Below are positions 18,737-26,713 of a DNA stretch of 64,000 nucleotides, in pieces. The notes below the pieces were generated by a model, which ran no database searches, had not been told where the DNA came from, and saw only the letters and a list, made by a program, of their open reading frames with translations. Both the position numbers and the translations under genes were made by a program. Origin of the DNA: Calothrix brevissima NIES-22 (GTDB taxonomy: Bacteria; Cyanobacteriota; Cyanobacteriia; Cyanobacteriales; Nostocaceae); assembly GCF_002367995.1 (NCBI RefSeq), contig NZ_AP018207.1, forward strand, positions 6,874,583-6,938,582, written 5' to 3'. Each line of letters begins with the position of its first letter. Within the stretch, counting starts at the first letter, position 1.

Positions 18737-20050
18737 TTATTTATTTCTACTCGTAATTGACAGCCCTTCTACTATGAGGGAGGGAGTATAACAAGAGCCA
18801 TTCCAATCAGCATCGCTACCGAGAGAGACTAATTGTTTTAGGGCTGAATAGATATTGCCGGCAACCATTGTATCTTTAATGCGACCAATTACTTGACCAT
18901 TTTGGACTCGGTAACCTAAGTCAATATTGATAGAAAAGTCACCAGAAATGCCACTACCACCGCCCAGCATTTGATCGACAATTAAGCCATCATCCATTTG
19001 CTGAATTAAATTTGGTAGTGATGCAGAACCGGGCTGAATAAGGAAATTAAATAACCCAGGAGAGGGATAACTACCCAAGCTGGCGCGAAAACCATTACCT
19101 GTGCTACCAGTACCTAGTTGACGCCCAGTAGTGCGATCGCTATAAAAATTCTGCAATACTCCATCTTGAATAAATACTAAAGAATTAGTCGGGCAACCTT
19201 CATCATCAAAAGGGCAACTGTAAGGCCCGGCTTGCGGATCTTGGTAGAGTGTCAGGTTAGGTGCAACGACAAGTTGCCCTAAACGATCGGCCCAAGGGGA
19301 AGCTTGATCGAGAACTCGTTTGCCATTGAGAGCTGCTTGTACTGTACCCCAAAGCATATCAGCAGCTTTTGAGGTAAACAACACGGGTACTCGACCGCTA
19401 GGGGCTGGGACGTTGTTTCTCGCCCAAATTAGCCTTTGTAAAATTTGATAGGCTAATTTCTCCGGGTCTAATTCGTCCCGTTGAGTTTGACCGTCAGAAA
19501 CGCTGAGAAAATCGTCACCGCGTACCCATTCTGCGGACATGTAACAGCTAAGTGTGGTATCTGTGTAGTAACAATCTAGACCTGCTGTATTGACAAGTCT
19601 AGTATTTTCCACATCACATTCCCAATCGCTATTGCAAAGTACGTCTGGATATGCATCTCGCACCAAAGCGATCGCTTGTTTACCCCAGTTAACCAAAACC
19701 TCGATGGGTACGGTGTGACCTAAATCTGGGTAGGATACCCCAGAGTTAGCAACCAGTTCCACGGGTTCTGGCTGATTTAATTGACTCAAGGCCAGAGAGC
19801 GTTCTACCATCGCTTGTGGTTCTATATTCCCATAAGCGACAGTTAGGCCGGGGCGACCGTTGCGCCATAACCGCAGTGCTGTACCTTCAGATTGGCTCGT
19901 TTCTAGCTGTTTGAGACGGTTAGCCTCAAAAAATATGGGACGAGAAAGCGATCGCGATTGATAAACTTCCGCAGCCTCTGCTCCCGACTTGATAGCTAGT
20001 TCTAGCAGATGTTCCGCTAGATTATCTCGTAAGAAATTCTCAGAACCCAT
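18737..20050 (-). CDS. pmbA: TldD/PmbA family protein, PmbA (TldE)-like
   Basis: TldD and PmbA form a heterodimeric metalloprotease that in E. coli matures microcin B17 and degrades CcdA. This protein has 437 residues. The N-terminal domain includes SGAEAAEVYQSRSLSRPIFFEANRLKQLETSQSEG, shown here only in parts, and the C-terminal beta domain includes GTGSTGNGFRASLGSYPSPG, GGGSGISGDFSINIDLGYRV and an end at GLSITSR. It lacks the HExxxH zinc motif of TldD, so it corresponds to the PmbA/TldE partner; no tldD lies in the window. The ATG at 20050 gives MGSENFLRDNLAEHLLELA, a normal start. Its role in cyanobacteria is unknown; maturation of modified peptides is possible. Confidence 0.88.
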   Translation of the reverse strand: MGSENFLRDNLAEHLLELAIKSGAEAAEVYQSRSLSRPIFFEANRLKQLETSQSEGTALRLWRNGRPGLTVAYGNIEPQAMVERSLALSQLNQPEPVELVANSGVSYPDLGHTVPIEVLVNWGKQAIALVRDAYPDVLCNSDWECDVENTRLVNTAGLDCYYTDTTLSCYMSAEWVRGDDFLSVSDGQTQRDELDPEKLAYQILQRLIWARNNVPAPSGRVPVLFTSKAADMLWGTVQAALNGKRVLDQASPWADRLGQLVVAPNLTLYQDPQAGPYSCPFDDEGCPTNSLVFIQDGVLQNFYSDRTTGRQLGTGSTGNGFRASLGSYPSPGLFNFLIQPGSASLPNLIQQMDDGLIVDQMLGGGSGISGDFSINIDLGYRVQNGQVIGRIKDTMVAGNIYSALKQLVSLGSDADWNGSCYTPSLIVEGLSITSRNK

Positions 20051-20325
20051 GACCCTTGGTAAATTGTGGATTTTGGATTTTGAATCGCAGATGAACGCAG
20101 ATCATTATCCCAAATCATCGACATATATCAGTTCTTATTCTTTGGATGATTAAGTGAGTAATTTAGTCAAGACCATCATTACCCTGAATGTTGTTCTTCA
20201 TGCCAATTCCCCCCATAATCTGCCACTAATTTACAGCGCTTTGGGTGTCAGTTGTCAGTTATTTGTTGTCTTCTGGCTGACTACTGACTGCTGACTTCAT
20301 CCCTCATCCTTGTAGGTAGGGATTT

Positions 20326-21189
20326 TTAAGGCAAATTCACCTCCTGTAACAGCCAAAAGCCGGCAAAAGATTCTGCTTGCGGATTTGATTGTACGCCAAT
20401 AAAATGCACGCCATTAGCTTCTTTTTTGGCAGTTTCAAAACCTTTGGCTTCTGCTAAAGTTTGCGGGTTCTTGATATTTGCCAAAATCCAGCTTTCTGTG
20501 ACTCCAGTTTCTAACACTAATCTTGAGCCGACACTCGTGTCAAATCTTAAATAAGCTAAATCTAAACCAGACATCCAGCCTGCGATCGGTAAGGCTCTAG
20601 GTGAAAAAATCAAGACACCGGGAATCCTGGTTTCTGGAGATACCTTCGCCAATTCTAAGGGAAAAGCTTCGCCAAAACCAATTTCCCAGTCTGGCATTTC
20701 CATTAAATCCCCAGCTGGTAAGGAAACAAATACCCACTTATTACCTTCTAAAGCATCTGGTAAGCGCTGTGGTAAAGGACTTTCTAAGCGCACTGAAGGA
20801 TTAGTTCCTGGTTGATATCCTGGTTCATTGGGATATACCTCTTCCATTCTTTGTTGTAGCCATTGATTGAGTAGTAAAGTGTGCCGGCTAGCTTGAGCCG
20901 GAATTCCCACATCTTCACAAGCTTTTTTAATCATATTGTTCATTTGCCGACGGAAGAAGCGAATTTTAATTGGCGCTTCTTGTGCTTGGTCAATAGCCTC
21001 CTGCAATGCAGTCCGCAACCAAACGGAATTTACCTGAGTACTGGGGCAATATTTAGCATACCGAAACATTGCATCTGTTTTGGCGCGGACATCCAAGGGA
21101 CTTTCGCAAACTAAGACTTCCCAAACTTTTTTTTGATTTTCGTCCAAAATCGGACGGGAGTAAAAATCGAGTTCCCAAATACTGCCCAT
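20326..21189 (-). CDS. Tab2/Atab2 family RNA-binding protein
   Basis: Tab2 of Chlamydomonas and Atab2 of Arabidopsis are needed for translation of photosystem I psaB mRNA; cyanobacterial members are single-domain homologues, formerly DUF1092. The protein has 287 residues. Family features are the N-terminal WELDFYSRPILDENQKKVWEV stretch (in part), the centre IKIRFFRRQMNNMI and PSRHTLLLNQWLQQR-like segment (here ASRHTLLLNQWLQQRMEE), the LPDALEGNKWVFVSLP block and the C-terminal GFWLLQEVNLP. The ATG at 21189 gives MGSIWELDFYSRP, as expected. A photosystem biogenesis role is inferred from the family. It is monocistronic on the minus strand. Confidence 0.85.
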   Translation of the reverse strand: MGSIWELDFYSRPILDENQKKVWEVLVCESPLDVRAKTDAMFRYAKYCPSTQVNSVWLRTALQEAIDQAQEAPIKIRFFRRQMNNMIKKACEDVGIPAQASRHTLLLNQWLQQRMEEVYPNEPGYQPGTNPSVRLESPLPQRLPDALEGNKWVFVSLPAGDLMEMPDWEIGFGEAFPLELAKVSPETRIPGVLIFSPRALPIAGWMSGLDLAYLRFDTSVGSRLVLETGVTESWILANIKNPQTLAEAKGFETAKKEANGVHFIGVQSNPQAESFAGFWLLQEVNLP

Positions 21190-21455
21190 GTTTTACAGTA
21201 AAGATCTGGCTGTTAAGATGTTTCTGATATTCTGATCATACGAGTCTTGGGGCAGCAAAGAGCATTAATCCCCAAACAGGGCTAAAACAAGGGAACCAAT
21301 AACAGAAAACAAAGAACAAAGCAACCCCTGGAAACTCACAATTCTGACATTACCCTGACGGCAATAAAATTTTGATATTTTTTTTATTTCAGAAAATATT
21401 AGCCCTTGACTTGAATCTAGTCTAAGAGACTACTCAATCGCAAAGAAGAGTACTA

Positions 21456-21980
21456 ATGAAAAAAGTAGCAGTGTTTGGTAATACTGGAGGCGGTAAATCA
21501 ACTCTCAGCCGGAGATTATCACAAATTACTGGTTTACCACTATACATTTTAGATAAAATTCAATATCAACCAGGGGGCGCTCAAATTTCAGATGAAGAGT
21601 ATCAGCGCATTCATGGGGAAATTTTAGCTAATAATCAATGGATTATTGATGGCTTTGGTTCAATGGAAACTCTTTGGCCTAGACTCAACGAAGCGGATAG
21701 TTTGGTATTTATCGATTTACCCCTATATGTGCATTTTTGGTGGGTAACTAAACGGTTCATTACAGGTTACTTTCAACCCCCAGCAGGCTGGCCGGAAAAT
21801 AGTCCTATCTTCAGTAGTTCGGTAAGTAGCTACCGCGTGCTGTGGTTATGCTACAAATATTTGACGCCAAAATATCGTGAGTATATTGCACAGGCTGAAA
21901 GTAGCAAAAATATTTATCATATTCGTTCAGTGCAAGAGATTGGGCAGTTTTTTAAATCAATTGAAAGTCAGAATAAATAA
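21456..21980 (+). CDS. P-loop kinase-like protein (FlaR / adenylate-kinase-related)
   Basis: A small P-loop NTPase of 174 residues resembling the 'DNA topology modulation protein FlaR' group of adenylate-kinase-like proteins. Walker A is GNTGGGKSTLSRRL (8-21), followed by GLPLYILDKIQYQPGG, WIIDGFGSMETLWPRL (the acceptor-binding region of these kinases) and DSLVFIDLPLYVHFWWVTKR as Walker B. The C-terminus HIRSVQEIGQFFKSI is also typical. The substrate is not known for the family. The ATG at 21456 follows AAAGAAGAGTACTA. It stands alone, with a terminator-like hairpin downstream. Confidence 0.78.
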   Translation: MKKVAVFGNTGGGKSTLSRRLSQITGLPLYILDKIQYQPGGAQISDEEYQRIHGEILANNQWIIDGFGSMETLWPRLNEADSLVFIDLPLYVHFWWVTKRFITGYFQPPAGWPENSPIFSSSVSSYRVLWLCYKYLTPKYREYIAQAESSKNIYHIRSVQEIGQFFKSIESQNK

Positions 21981-22042
21981 CAGTTTGAGGTTTGGCGATC
22001 GCTATATTAGTTAAATGTTATATATACTACTATATGAAAATC

Positions 22043-22081
22043 TGTCTTTCATCTCATTCCTAGAAGGAATGGAATGAAAGA
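22043..22081 (+). terminator. Imperfect hairpin after the FlaR-like gene
   Basis: GTCTTTCATCTCATTCC pairs with GGAATGGAATGAAAGAC around a 5-nt loop, with 15 of 17 positions matched. There is no clear U-tract. It could end transcription of the kinase gene or lie in the dapL leader. Confidence 0.4.
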
Positions 22082-22190
22082 CAACCTAACACCGTCATTG
22101 GCTGTATACGATTCGAGAATTACCGCAAAACTTTATAATTTGTAATCTGTTCGCAGTAAGCTTGTTTGATGGTATTTCTCTCAATCTACT

Positions 22191-23426
22191 ATGGCAACGA
22201 TTAACGACAACTACCTGAAGCTGAAAGCAGGTTACCTATTTCCCGAAATTGCACGGCGGGTAAATGCTTTTGCCCAAGCCAATCCGGATGCGAAAATTAT
22301 TCGATTGGGAATTGGCGATGTTACAGAACCTCTACCTGAAGCTTGTCGCACAGCGATGATTCAAGCTGTAGAGGAAATGGGCGATCGCGCAACTTTTAAA
22401 GGCTACGGCCCCGAACAAGGTTATGCTTGGTTAAGAGAAAAGATTGCAGCGCAAGATTTCCAAGCTAGGGGTGCGGATATCGACGCCTCGGAAATTTTTA
22501 TTTCTGATGGTTCTAAATGCGATACGGGGAATATTTTAGAAATTTTTGGACATGATAATGCGATCGCTGTTACCGATCCGGTTTATCCTGTCTATGTAGA
22601 TACTAATGTCATGGCAGGTAATACAGGTGTCGCTAACGACAAAGGCGAGTTTGCTGGCTTAGTCTATCTCCCCATTACCGCCGAGAATAACTTCACCGCA
22701 GAGATACCAAACCAGAAAGTCGATTTAATTTATCTTTGCTTTCCCAACAACCCCACCGGCGCAACTGCTAGTAAGGAACACCTGAAAGCTTGGGTAGACT
22801 ATGCAAAGGCAAATAACTCGATTATTTTCTTTGATGCTGCTTACGAAGCCTACATCACCGATCCCGAAATTCCCCATTCGATTTATGAAATTGAAGGTGC
22901 TAGGGATGTCGCCATTGAGTTTCGTTCTTTTTCTAAGAATGCAGGTTTCACCGGAACTCGTTGCGCTTTAACTGTCGTTCCCAAAACTTTGACAGCCAAA
23001 GCGGCTGATGGTTCTGATGTTGAACTGTGGAAACTGTGGAATCGTCGCCAGTCTACCAAGTTTAACGGCGTATCTTACATTGTACAGCGCGGTGCGGAAG
23101 CTGTTTATTCCCCAGAAGGACAGGCGCAAATCCAAGGATTAGTCAGCTTTTATTTGGAAAACGCCAAAATTATTCGCGAAAAGCTAACAGCCGCCGGATT
23201 GTCAGTATATGGTGGTGTCAATGCGCCTTATGTTTGGGTAAAAACTCCCAATGGTTTATCAAGTTGGGAATTTTTTGATAAATTACTGCAAAACGTTAAC
23301 GTTGTTGGTACTCCTGGTTCTGGCTTTGGTGCTGCTGGTGAAGGTTACTTCCGCATCTCTGCATTTAATAGCCGAGAAAATGTAGAAGAAGCTATGCAAC
23401 GAATTACCACTGGTTTATCTTTGTAA
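22191..23426 (+). CDS. dapL: LL-diaminopimelate aminotransferase
   Basis: DapL converts tetrahydrodipicolinate directly to LL-diaminopimelate, the lysine and peptidoglycan route shared by cyanobacteria, plants and Chlamydiae. The protein has 411 residues, the typical length. The fold-type I PLP motifs are intact: the N-terminus [51 protein letters not shown], the Schiff-base lysine in [12 protein letters not shown] (K249), and the terminal phosphate-binding Arg in [12 protein letters not shown]. The ATG at 22191 matches the family start. It is monocistronic and ends in a HIP1-containing hairpin. Confidence 0.96.
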   Translation: MATINDNYLKLKAGYLFPEIARRVNAFAQANPDAKIIRLGIGDVTEPLPEACRTAMIQAVEEMGDRATFKGYGPEQGYAWLREKIAAQDFQARGADIDASEIFISDGSKCDTGNILEIFGHDNAIAVTDPVYPVYVDTNVMAGNTGVANDKGEFAGLVYLPITAENNFTAEIPNQKVDLIYLCFPNNPTGATASKEHLKAWVDYAKANNSIIFFDAAYEAYITDPEIPHSIYEIEGARDVAIEFRSFSKNAGFTGTRCALTVVPKTLTAKAADGSDVELWKLWNRRQSTKFNGVSYIVQRGAEAVYSPEGQAQIQGLVSFYLENAKIIREKLTAAGLSVYGGVNAPYVWVKTPNGLSSWEFFDKLLQNVNVVGTPGSGFGAAGEGYFRISAFNSRENVEEAMQRITTGLSL

Positions 23427-23443
23427 ATCTGTTTTGATTATAG

Positions 23444-23487
23444 TGCGATCGCATATTCAAAGCTGATGGTTCAGATATGCGATCGCA
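23444..23487 (+). terminator. HIP1-containing hairpin after dapL
   Basis: TGCGATCGCATAT and ATATGCGATCGCA form a perfect 13-bp stem around 18 nt, 17 bp beyond the dapL stop. Each arm contains a HIP1 octamer. There is no U-tract, so its role as a terminator is uncertain. Confidence 0.5.
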
Positions 23488-23516
23488 TCATATTATCATT
23501 GGTCATTCAAATTACC

Positions 23517-23650
23517 GCCGTCACCCTTCAAGGGTGCGGCTAATTGAACATGAACTTACCTGCGTGGGCTGAATTTTCTTAGCCCACACAGGTAAGCTCA
23601 TGTAGCGTTAGCCCCAGGCTGTAAGCCAGAGAGCTTAAGTTGACACCAAT
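23517..23650. repeat. Hairpin cluster ending in a repeat-element end
   Basis: Two further hairpins follow: a small one at 23517-23540 (GCCG.CACCC / GGGTGCGGC) and a long one with 23-nt arms (23548-23570 and 23581-23603, 21 of 23 matched, 10-nt loop). The segment ends with CTTAAGTTGACACCAAT (23634-23650), identical to the end of the middle element in the nested repeat at 27.6 kb. This is probably a remnant of a small non-autonomous element. Confidence 0.6.
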
Positions 23651-23689
23651 GAATTTATTTTTTAGAGTTCCCTAACCTGTCAGTATTCT

Positions 23690-23962
23690 CAAACTAAGGT
23701 TTGCTTTAGTTCTCAAACTGGGGTTTGAGTTCTCAAACTGCAAATTGAGTTCTCAAATTGGGGTTTGAGTTCTCATTTCAGTGTATTCCGCACTCAAAAG
23801 TTGATATTGAGTTCTCAAATTGGGGTTTGAGTTCTCATTTCAGTGTATTCCGCACTCAAAAGTTGATATTGAGTTCTCAAACTGGGGTTTGAGTTCTCAT
23901 TTCAGTGTATTCCGTACTCAAAAGCTGATATTGAGTTCTCATTTCGGTGTATTCCGCACTCA
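23690..23962. repeat. Tandem array, 62-bp units built of GAGTTCTCAAA modules
   Basis: After several 20-bp modules of AGTTCTCAAACTGGGGTTTG type, three 62-bp units follow (boundaries about 23800, 23862, 23924), with a shortened fourth ending at 23962. Each full unit runs from TTGATATTGAGTTCTCAAA through TTTCAGTGTATTCCGCACTC. The module CTCAAAC-TGGG-GTTTGAG is itself a hairpin. Units differ at single bases, with no unique spacers, so this is not a CRISPR array. Confidence 0.85.
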
Positions 23963-24027
23963 ATAATATTTATAAGTCTGGGACACCTTAAGTAAATCTA
24001 GTTCGATGTTTATGAGTAGCATATGAC

Positions 24028-24067
24028 ATACTCCTACACTGTATACGAAGCATCAGTGTAGGAGTAT
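24028..24067. other. Perfect 14-bp inverted repeat
   Basis: ATACTCCTACACTG (24028-24041) and CAGTGTAGGAGTAT (24054-24067) enclose 12 nt. It follows the 62-bp tandem array and precedes the GGCAGAGG repeats. It could be a terminator, a protein site or an element end; nothing nearby decides. Confidence 0.5.
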
Positions 24068-24073
24068 TTAAGA

Positions 24074-24476
24074 AGGCAGAAGTACGAAGGCAGAGGGCAG
24101 AAGGGAATCCCCATAAATAAATTCAGGGGATTTAATAAGGACGCTGTATTTCTCGCGCTTCGCGTCTCAAAACACATCTTTTTTTTGCTTTACATAATTG
24201 AAGAAGGCAGAAGGCAGAGGGCAGAGGGCAGAAGGTTTTGTTTAGAAGGGGATTCTGACCCCTCCTAAACAAGAGCCACCAAATTTTCAATTTGGTGGGG
24301 GTCTTAAACCCTTACTCCCTTCGGTCGTGGCAGAGGGCAGGAATCAGAATTCCCTTCTGCCTTCTGCCTCCTGCCCTCTGCCTTTCTTGATAAATTTAGG
24401 GGCTTGAAACCCTTGTGGCAGAGGGCAAAATTGTATTTCTTCCTTCTGCCTTCTGCCTCCTGCCCTCTGCCTTTCT
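24074..24476. repeat. Dispersed GGCAGAGGGCAGAAG repeats in both orientations
   Basis: Clusters of AAGGCAGAGGGCAGAAG at about 24074-24100, 24203-24238 and 24330-24340, and the complement (CTTCTGCCTCCTGCCCTCTG) at about 24352-24383 and 24440-24472. The inverted clusters can pair over about 100-300 bp. A short CAAATTTTCAATTTGG hairpin lies between. No gene is present; apparent reading frames here translate the repeats. Confidence 0.75.
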
Positions 24477-24617
24477 TGGTCACTAAATGAAACTATTGGA
24501 CTATTGAAAGATTCGGCTTTAGTCTCAACAATTGGTGTAGTGGAAATATTCCGCAGCGCCCAAATTGTCGGCGCCAATAAATATATTTATTTTGAACCAC
24601 TAAAAAGCCCGCGTTAG
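24477..24617 (+). pseudogene. Fragment of a polar amino-acid ABC transporter permease
   Basis: The forward frame reads WSLNETIGLLKDSALVSTIG and continues VVEIFRSAQIVGANKYIYFE PLKSPR to a TAG at 24615. This matches the conserved segment after the EAA loop in GlnP/HisQ/HisM-type permeases (pattern N..I.LLKDTSLVS.I.V.EL...AQ). The rest of the gene is missing: repeat DNA (GCCTTTCTTGG) abuts the left side, and the match stops at FEPL on the right. It has no start codon or ribosome-binding site, so it is debris and not a gene. Confidence 0.65.
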
Positions 24618-24775
24618 CGGTACAAGTCTAGCGAACGAACGCACTGGCTTCTTTTGACTTCCAAGGTAGCGGTACTGCTGATCTCAGCCCCAGCGATACC
24701 CGTTTTTACGTCTTTTGATATAAGTTTATTTAATTAAGACATATTAAATTAAAAAATTAATTCAGATAGAAACTT

Positions 24776-25006
24776 ATGGCAACCGAGCAAGAACTTCAAT
24801 CTCTTTTTAATACCTTAGATATTGATCAAGATGGCAAAATCTCCATTAATGAGCTTTTTTTAAGCCCTGGTTTAAGTGCAATCATCTCGGCTGAAACAGG
24901 TGTCAGTAGCCCACAGGAATTGCTAGCTATGCATGGAGACAAAGACGGTAGTATCTCCTTTGAGGAGTTAAAGGAAGTAGTTAAGAAAGCAAGTAATTTA
25001 ACCTAA
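24776..25006 (+). CDS. EF-hand calcium-binding protein, CSE-like
   Basis: A 76-residue protein with two EF-hands, resembling the small calcium sensor (CSE type) conserved in filamentous cyanobacteria. Loop 1 is DIDQDGKISINE (15-26), with acidic ligands at positions 1, 3, 5 and 12 and the usual Gly at 6. Loop 2 is HGDKDGSISFEE (53-64), with His in place of Asp at position 1, so its calcium affinity may be altered. There is no signal peptide, so it is cytosolic. The start ATG is 24776; the upstream DNA is very AT-rich and a hairpin follows the stop. Assignment to CSE is from remembered family features, not alignment. Confidence 0.82.
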   Translation: MATEQELQSLFNTLDIDQDGKISINELFLSPGLSAIISAETGVSSPQELLAMHGDKDGSISFEELKEVVKKASNLT

Positions 25007-25028
25007 CACTCAAAAAACCCAATACCCA

Positions 25029-25062
25029 AAATCCCTGAAAGCGCCCATGCTTTGAGGGATTT
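25029..25062 (+). terminator. Terminator hairpin after the EF-hand gene
   Basis: AAATCCCTGAAAGC pairs with GCTTTGAGGGATTT around a 6-nt loop, with one G-G mismatch in a 14-position stem, 23 bp after the stop codon. The tail GCAATTTC is moderately U-rich. Confidence 0.65.
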
Positions 25063-25842
25063 GCAATTTCTAGCTTGTATAGCTATCAATAACTTATAAT
25101 AGTTACTAAAAATATAGTCAAATATTTTTAGCTTCGTAAGGTCTAAACCTTACTGGGCTAACTACAAGCCTCTCTACTGAGTTTCTATCAAAGATAGAAT
25201 CCCTAACTACCTTTCTTAATATATTTAGGGAACCATTTAAGTTGAGGAACGAAACCCAACATTTTCGGCGATTTGTTGGGTTTACACACGGTAAGCCCAA
25301 CCTACGCGGTTTAAGGTTTTTGACTGCTACCACACTTAATTGATAAGCATCTTTTATATATTTCATAATTTTTTTATATATTTTGAAACTTTACTCCTGG
25401 CAATTTAAAGTAATATTAAGTTTAAAATGTTAAGTAATCATGACATTCAATAATAATTAAACAAAGCTCTTAAGTTTGTCTTCATGGGTGAGTGTAAATC
25501 TTAGGAATCGTGTAAAAATAAGTTGAACAATTTAATATTTGTAGTGCGAGCATCTTGCTCGCGCGAGCAAGATGCTCGCACTACTTATTTTTACTTGATA
25601 CCTTACCCAAAAAATCCTGATTTATGCAGTAAAAGCCTTGTTTGCAAAATTGCGATTTAGGCTAAATTTGTGCAACTTAAAATCAGCAATTATACAAACT
25701 TAAGATATTGCTGAAACAAAAAACTTCCAGTGATTCCCTTTGTTGATTCTTCAATTTCAGGATTGCCAAAGGCAATATTGTACAGCCAACTTTTTGAGTT
25801 TGTTGTTTTTTTGATGTGGTTATTAATGAGGCTGAAAAACGC
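25063..25842. other. Gene-poor region between EF-hand and HPP genes
   Basis: 780 bp. It includes a dispersed palindromic repeat at about 25250-25310 (ACCCAACATTTTCGGCGATTTGTTGGGT), the palindrome at 25512-25594 and AT-rich DNA. Frames that can be drawn across it translate these repeats and resemble nothing known. Confidence 0.45.
25512..25594. repeat. 44-bp perfect palindrome with outer inverted arms (MITE-like)
   Basis: 25541-25584 is a perfect palindrome with no loop (22-bp arms, starting GTAGTGCGAGCATCTTGCTC). It is flanked by a second inverted pair, GTAAAAATAAG (25512-25522) and CTTATTTTTAC (25584-25594). It resembles a small repetitive extragenic palindrome or non-autonomous element. 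No other copy was noticed in the window. Confidence 0.75.
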
Positions 25843-26427
25843 ATGTTACCGAAAGAGCGAATTAATTACACCTATCTACCCAGATTCAATTACAAAAGCA
25901 TTTCATCTAGATGTAAAAATTATTGTGTTAAGCTCTGCGGTACTAAGCGAACAGTCCCTTTAGATAAACCCCATCATAAACATATTTTTTGGTCTTGGCT
26001 GGGTAGTTTTATCGGTATAGCCGCCACAGCTTACCTCTCTGTCAAAACAAACTCCCCTTTACTCATGGCTCCCTTTGGTGCAACCAGCGTTTTAATCTTT
26101 GGTATACCTGATAGTCCTTTAGCCCAACCCCGAAATGTGATTGGCGGTAATTTTATCGCTGCCTTAGTTAGCCTAACTATCTTACATCTTTTCGGTTCCG
26201 AACCTTGGGCAATGGGAATGGCAGTAGCCACAGCCATCGGCATCATGCAGTTTACCCACACATTACACCCGCCTTCGGGAGCAGTTGCATTAGTCGTGAT
26301 GATGACAAAAGCGCAATGGCAATTTCTGCTCACACCAGCATTAGAAGGTTCCGTAATTTTGGTACTGTGTGCTGTAGTCTTCAATAACCTGGCACAAGAG
26401 AGGACTTACCCCAAGCATTGGTTGTAA
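25843..26427 (+). CDS. HPP family integral membrane protein, possible nitrite transporter
   Basis: An HPP-domain membrane protein; cyanobacterial and chloroplast members have been reported to transport nitrite. ATG 25843 gives 194 residues; a GTG at 25816 is an alternative, and homologues suggest translation could begin even later, near KPHHKHIFWSWLGSF. Features are WSWLGSFIGIAATAYLS (TM1), LLMAPFGATSVLIFGIPDSPLAQPRNVIGGN (read in parts, the second family motif), the TM with ALVSLTILHLFG, the signature LHPPSGAVALVV that names the family, and a last TM EGSVILVLCAVVFNNL. This gives about four membrane segments. No nitrate-assimilation gene is adjacent. Confidence 0.85.
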   Translation: MLPKERINYTYLPRFNYKSISSRCKNYCVKLCGTKRTVPLDKPHHKHIFWSWLGSFIGIAATAYLSVKTNSPLLMAPFGATSVLIFGIPDSPLAQPRNVIGGNFIAALVSLTILHLFGSEPWAMGMAVATAIGIMQFTHTLHPPSGAVALVVMMTKAQWQFLLTPALEGSVILVLCAVVFNNLAQERTYPKHWL

Positions 26428-26659
26428 GCTTTTACACTCTTAAGCAAGCACATGCTCACAAAAAGAGAGCAGAGTGATAGAGGAGCAGATAAGAGATAGG
26501 CGATATATTCAGCCTTAATTGCTAATCTAGCTTCTCTATAACTAGAATATTGGCGGTATTTGGCTAATTTAACCGCAAATTACGGTTATCTTTACCTCAA
26601 AATACAGTAATTACCGATTTATTCTGACCAATCAGGCGATCGCTCATGGACTACCATAG

Positions 26660-26673
26660 GTAATTGCTGATAC
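26660..26673 (+). promoter_or_regulatory. NtcA-like GTAN8TAC match upstream of amidase
   Basis: GTAATTGCTGATAC fits GTAN8TAC, and TAATAC follows 21 bp later as a possible -10. However, the implied transcription start would fall within the AGGAGA ribosome-binding site of the amidase gene. The match may well be chance. Confidence 0.2.
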
Positions 26674-26713
26674 AGACAACTTATATTTTTCAGCTAATAC
26701 ACAGGAGATAAAT

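Noticed and set aside
23690-23962. Possible CRISPR array
   Set aside because: Units are full-length near-identical tandems with no unique spacers, and no cas gene is in the window.
24344-24577. Minus-strand frame of 77 codons over the permease fragment
   Set aside because: The opposite strand carries clear permease similarity; the C-terminal half of this frame is GGCAGAGG repeat translated.
25118-25366. Minus-strand frame of 82 codons between the EF-hand and HPP genes
   Set aside because: It crosses a dispersed palindromic repeat (ACCCAACATTTTCGGCGATT and its complement), resembles no protein and lacks a ribosome-binding site.
26660-26673. NtcA-regulated promoter for the amidase
   Set aside because: Spacing to a -10-like box fits, but the implied start would remove the ribosome-binding site; kept only as a low-confidence feature.
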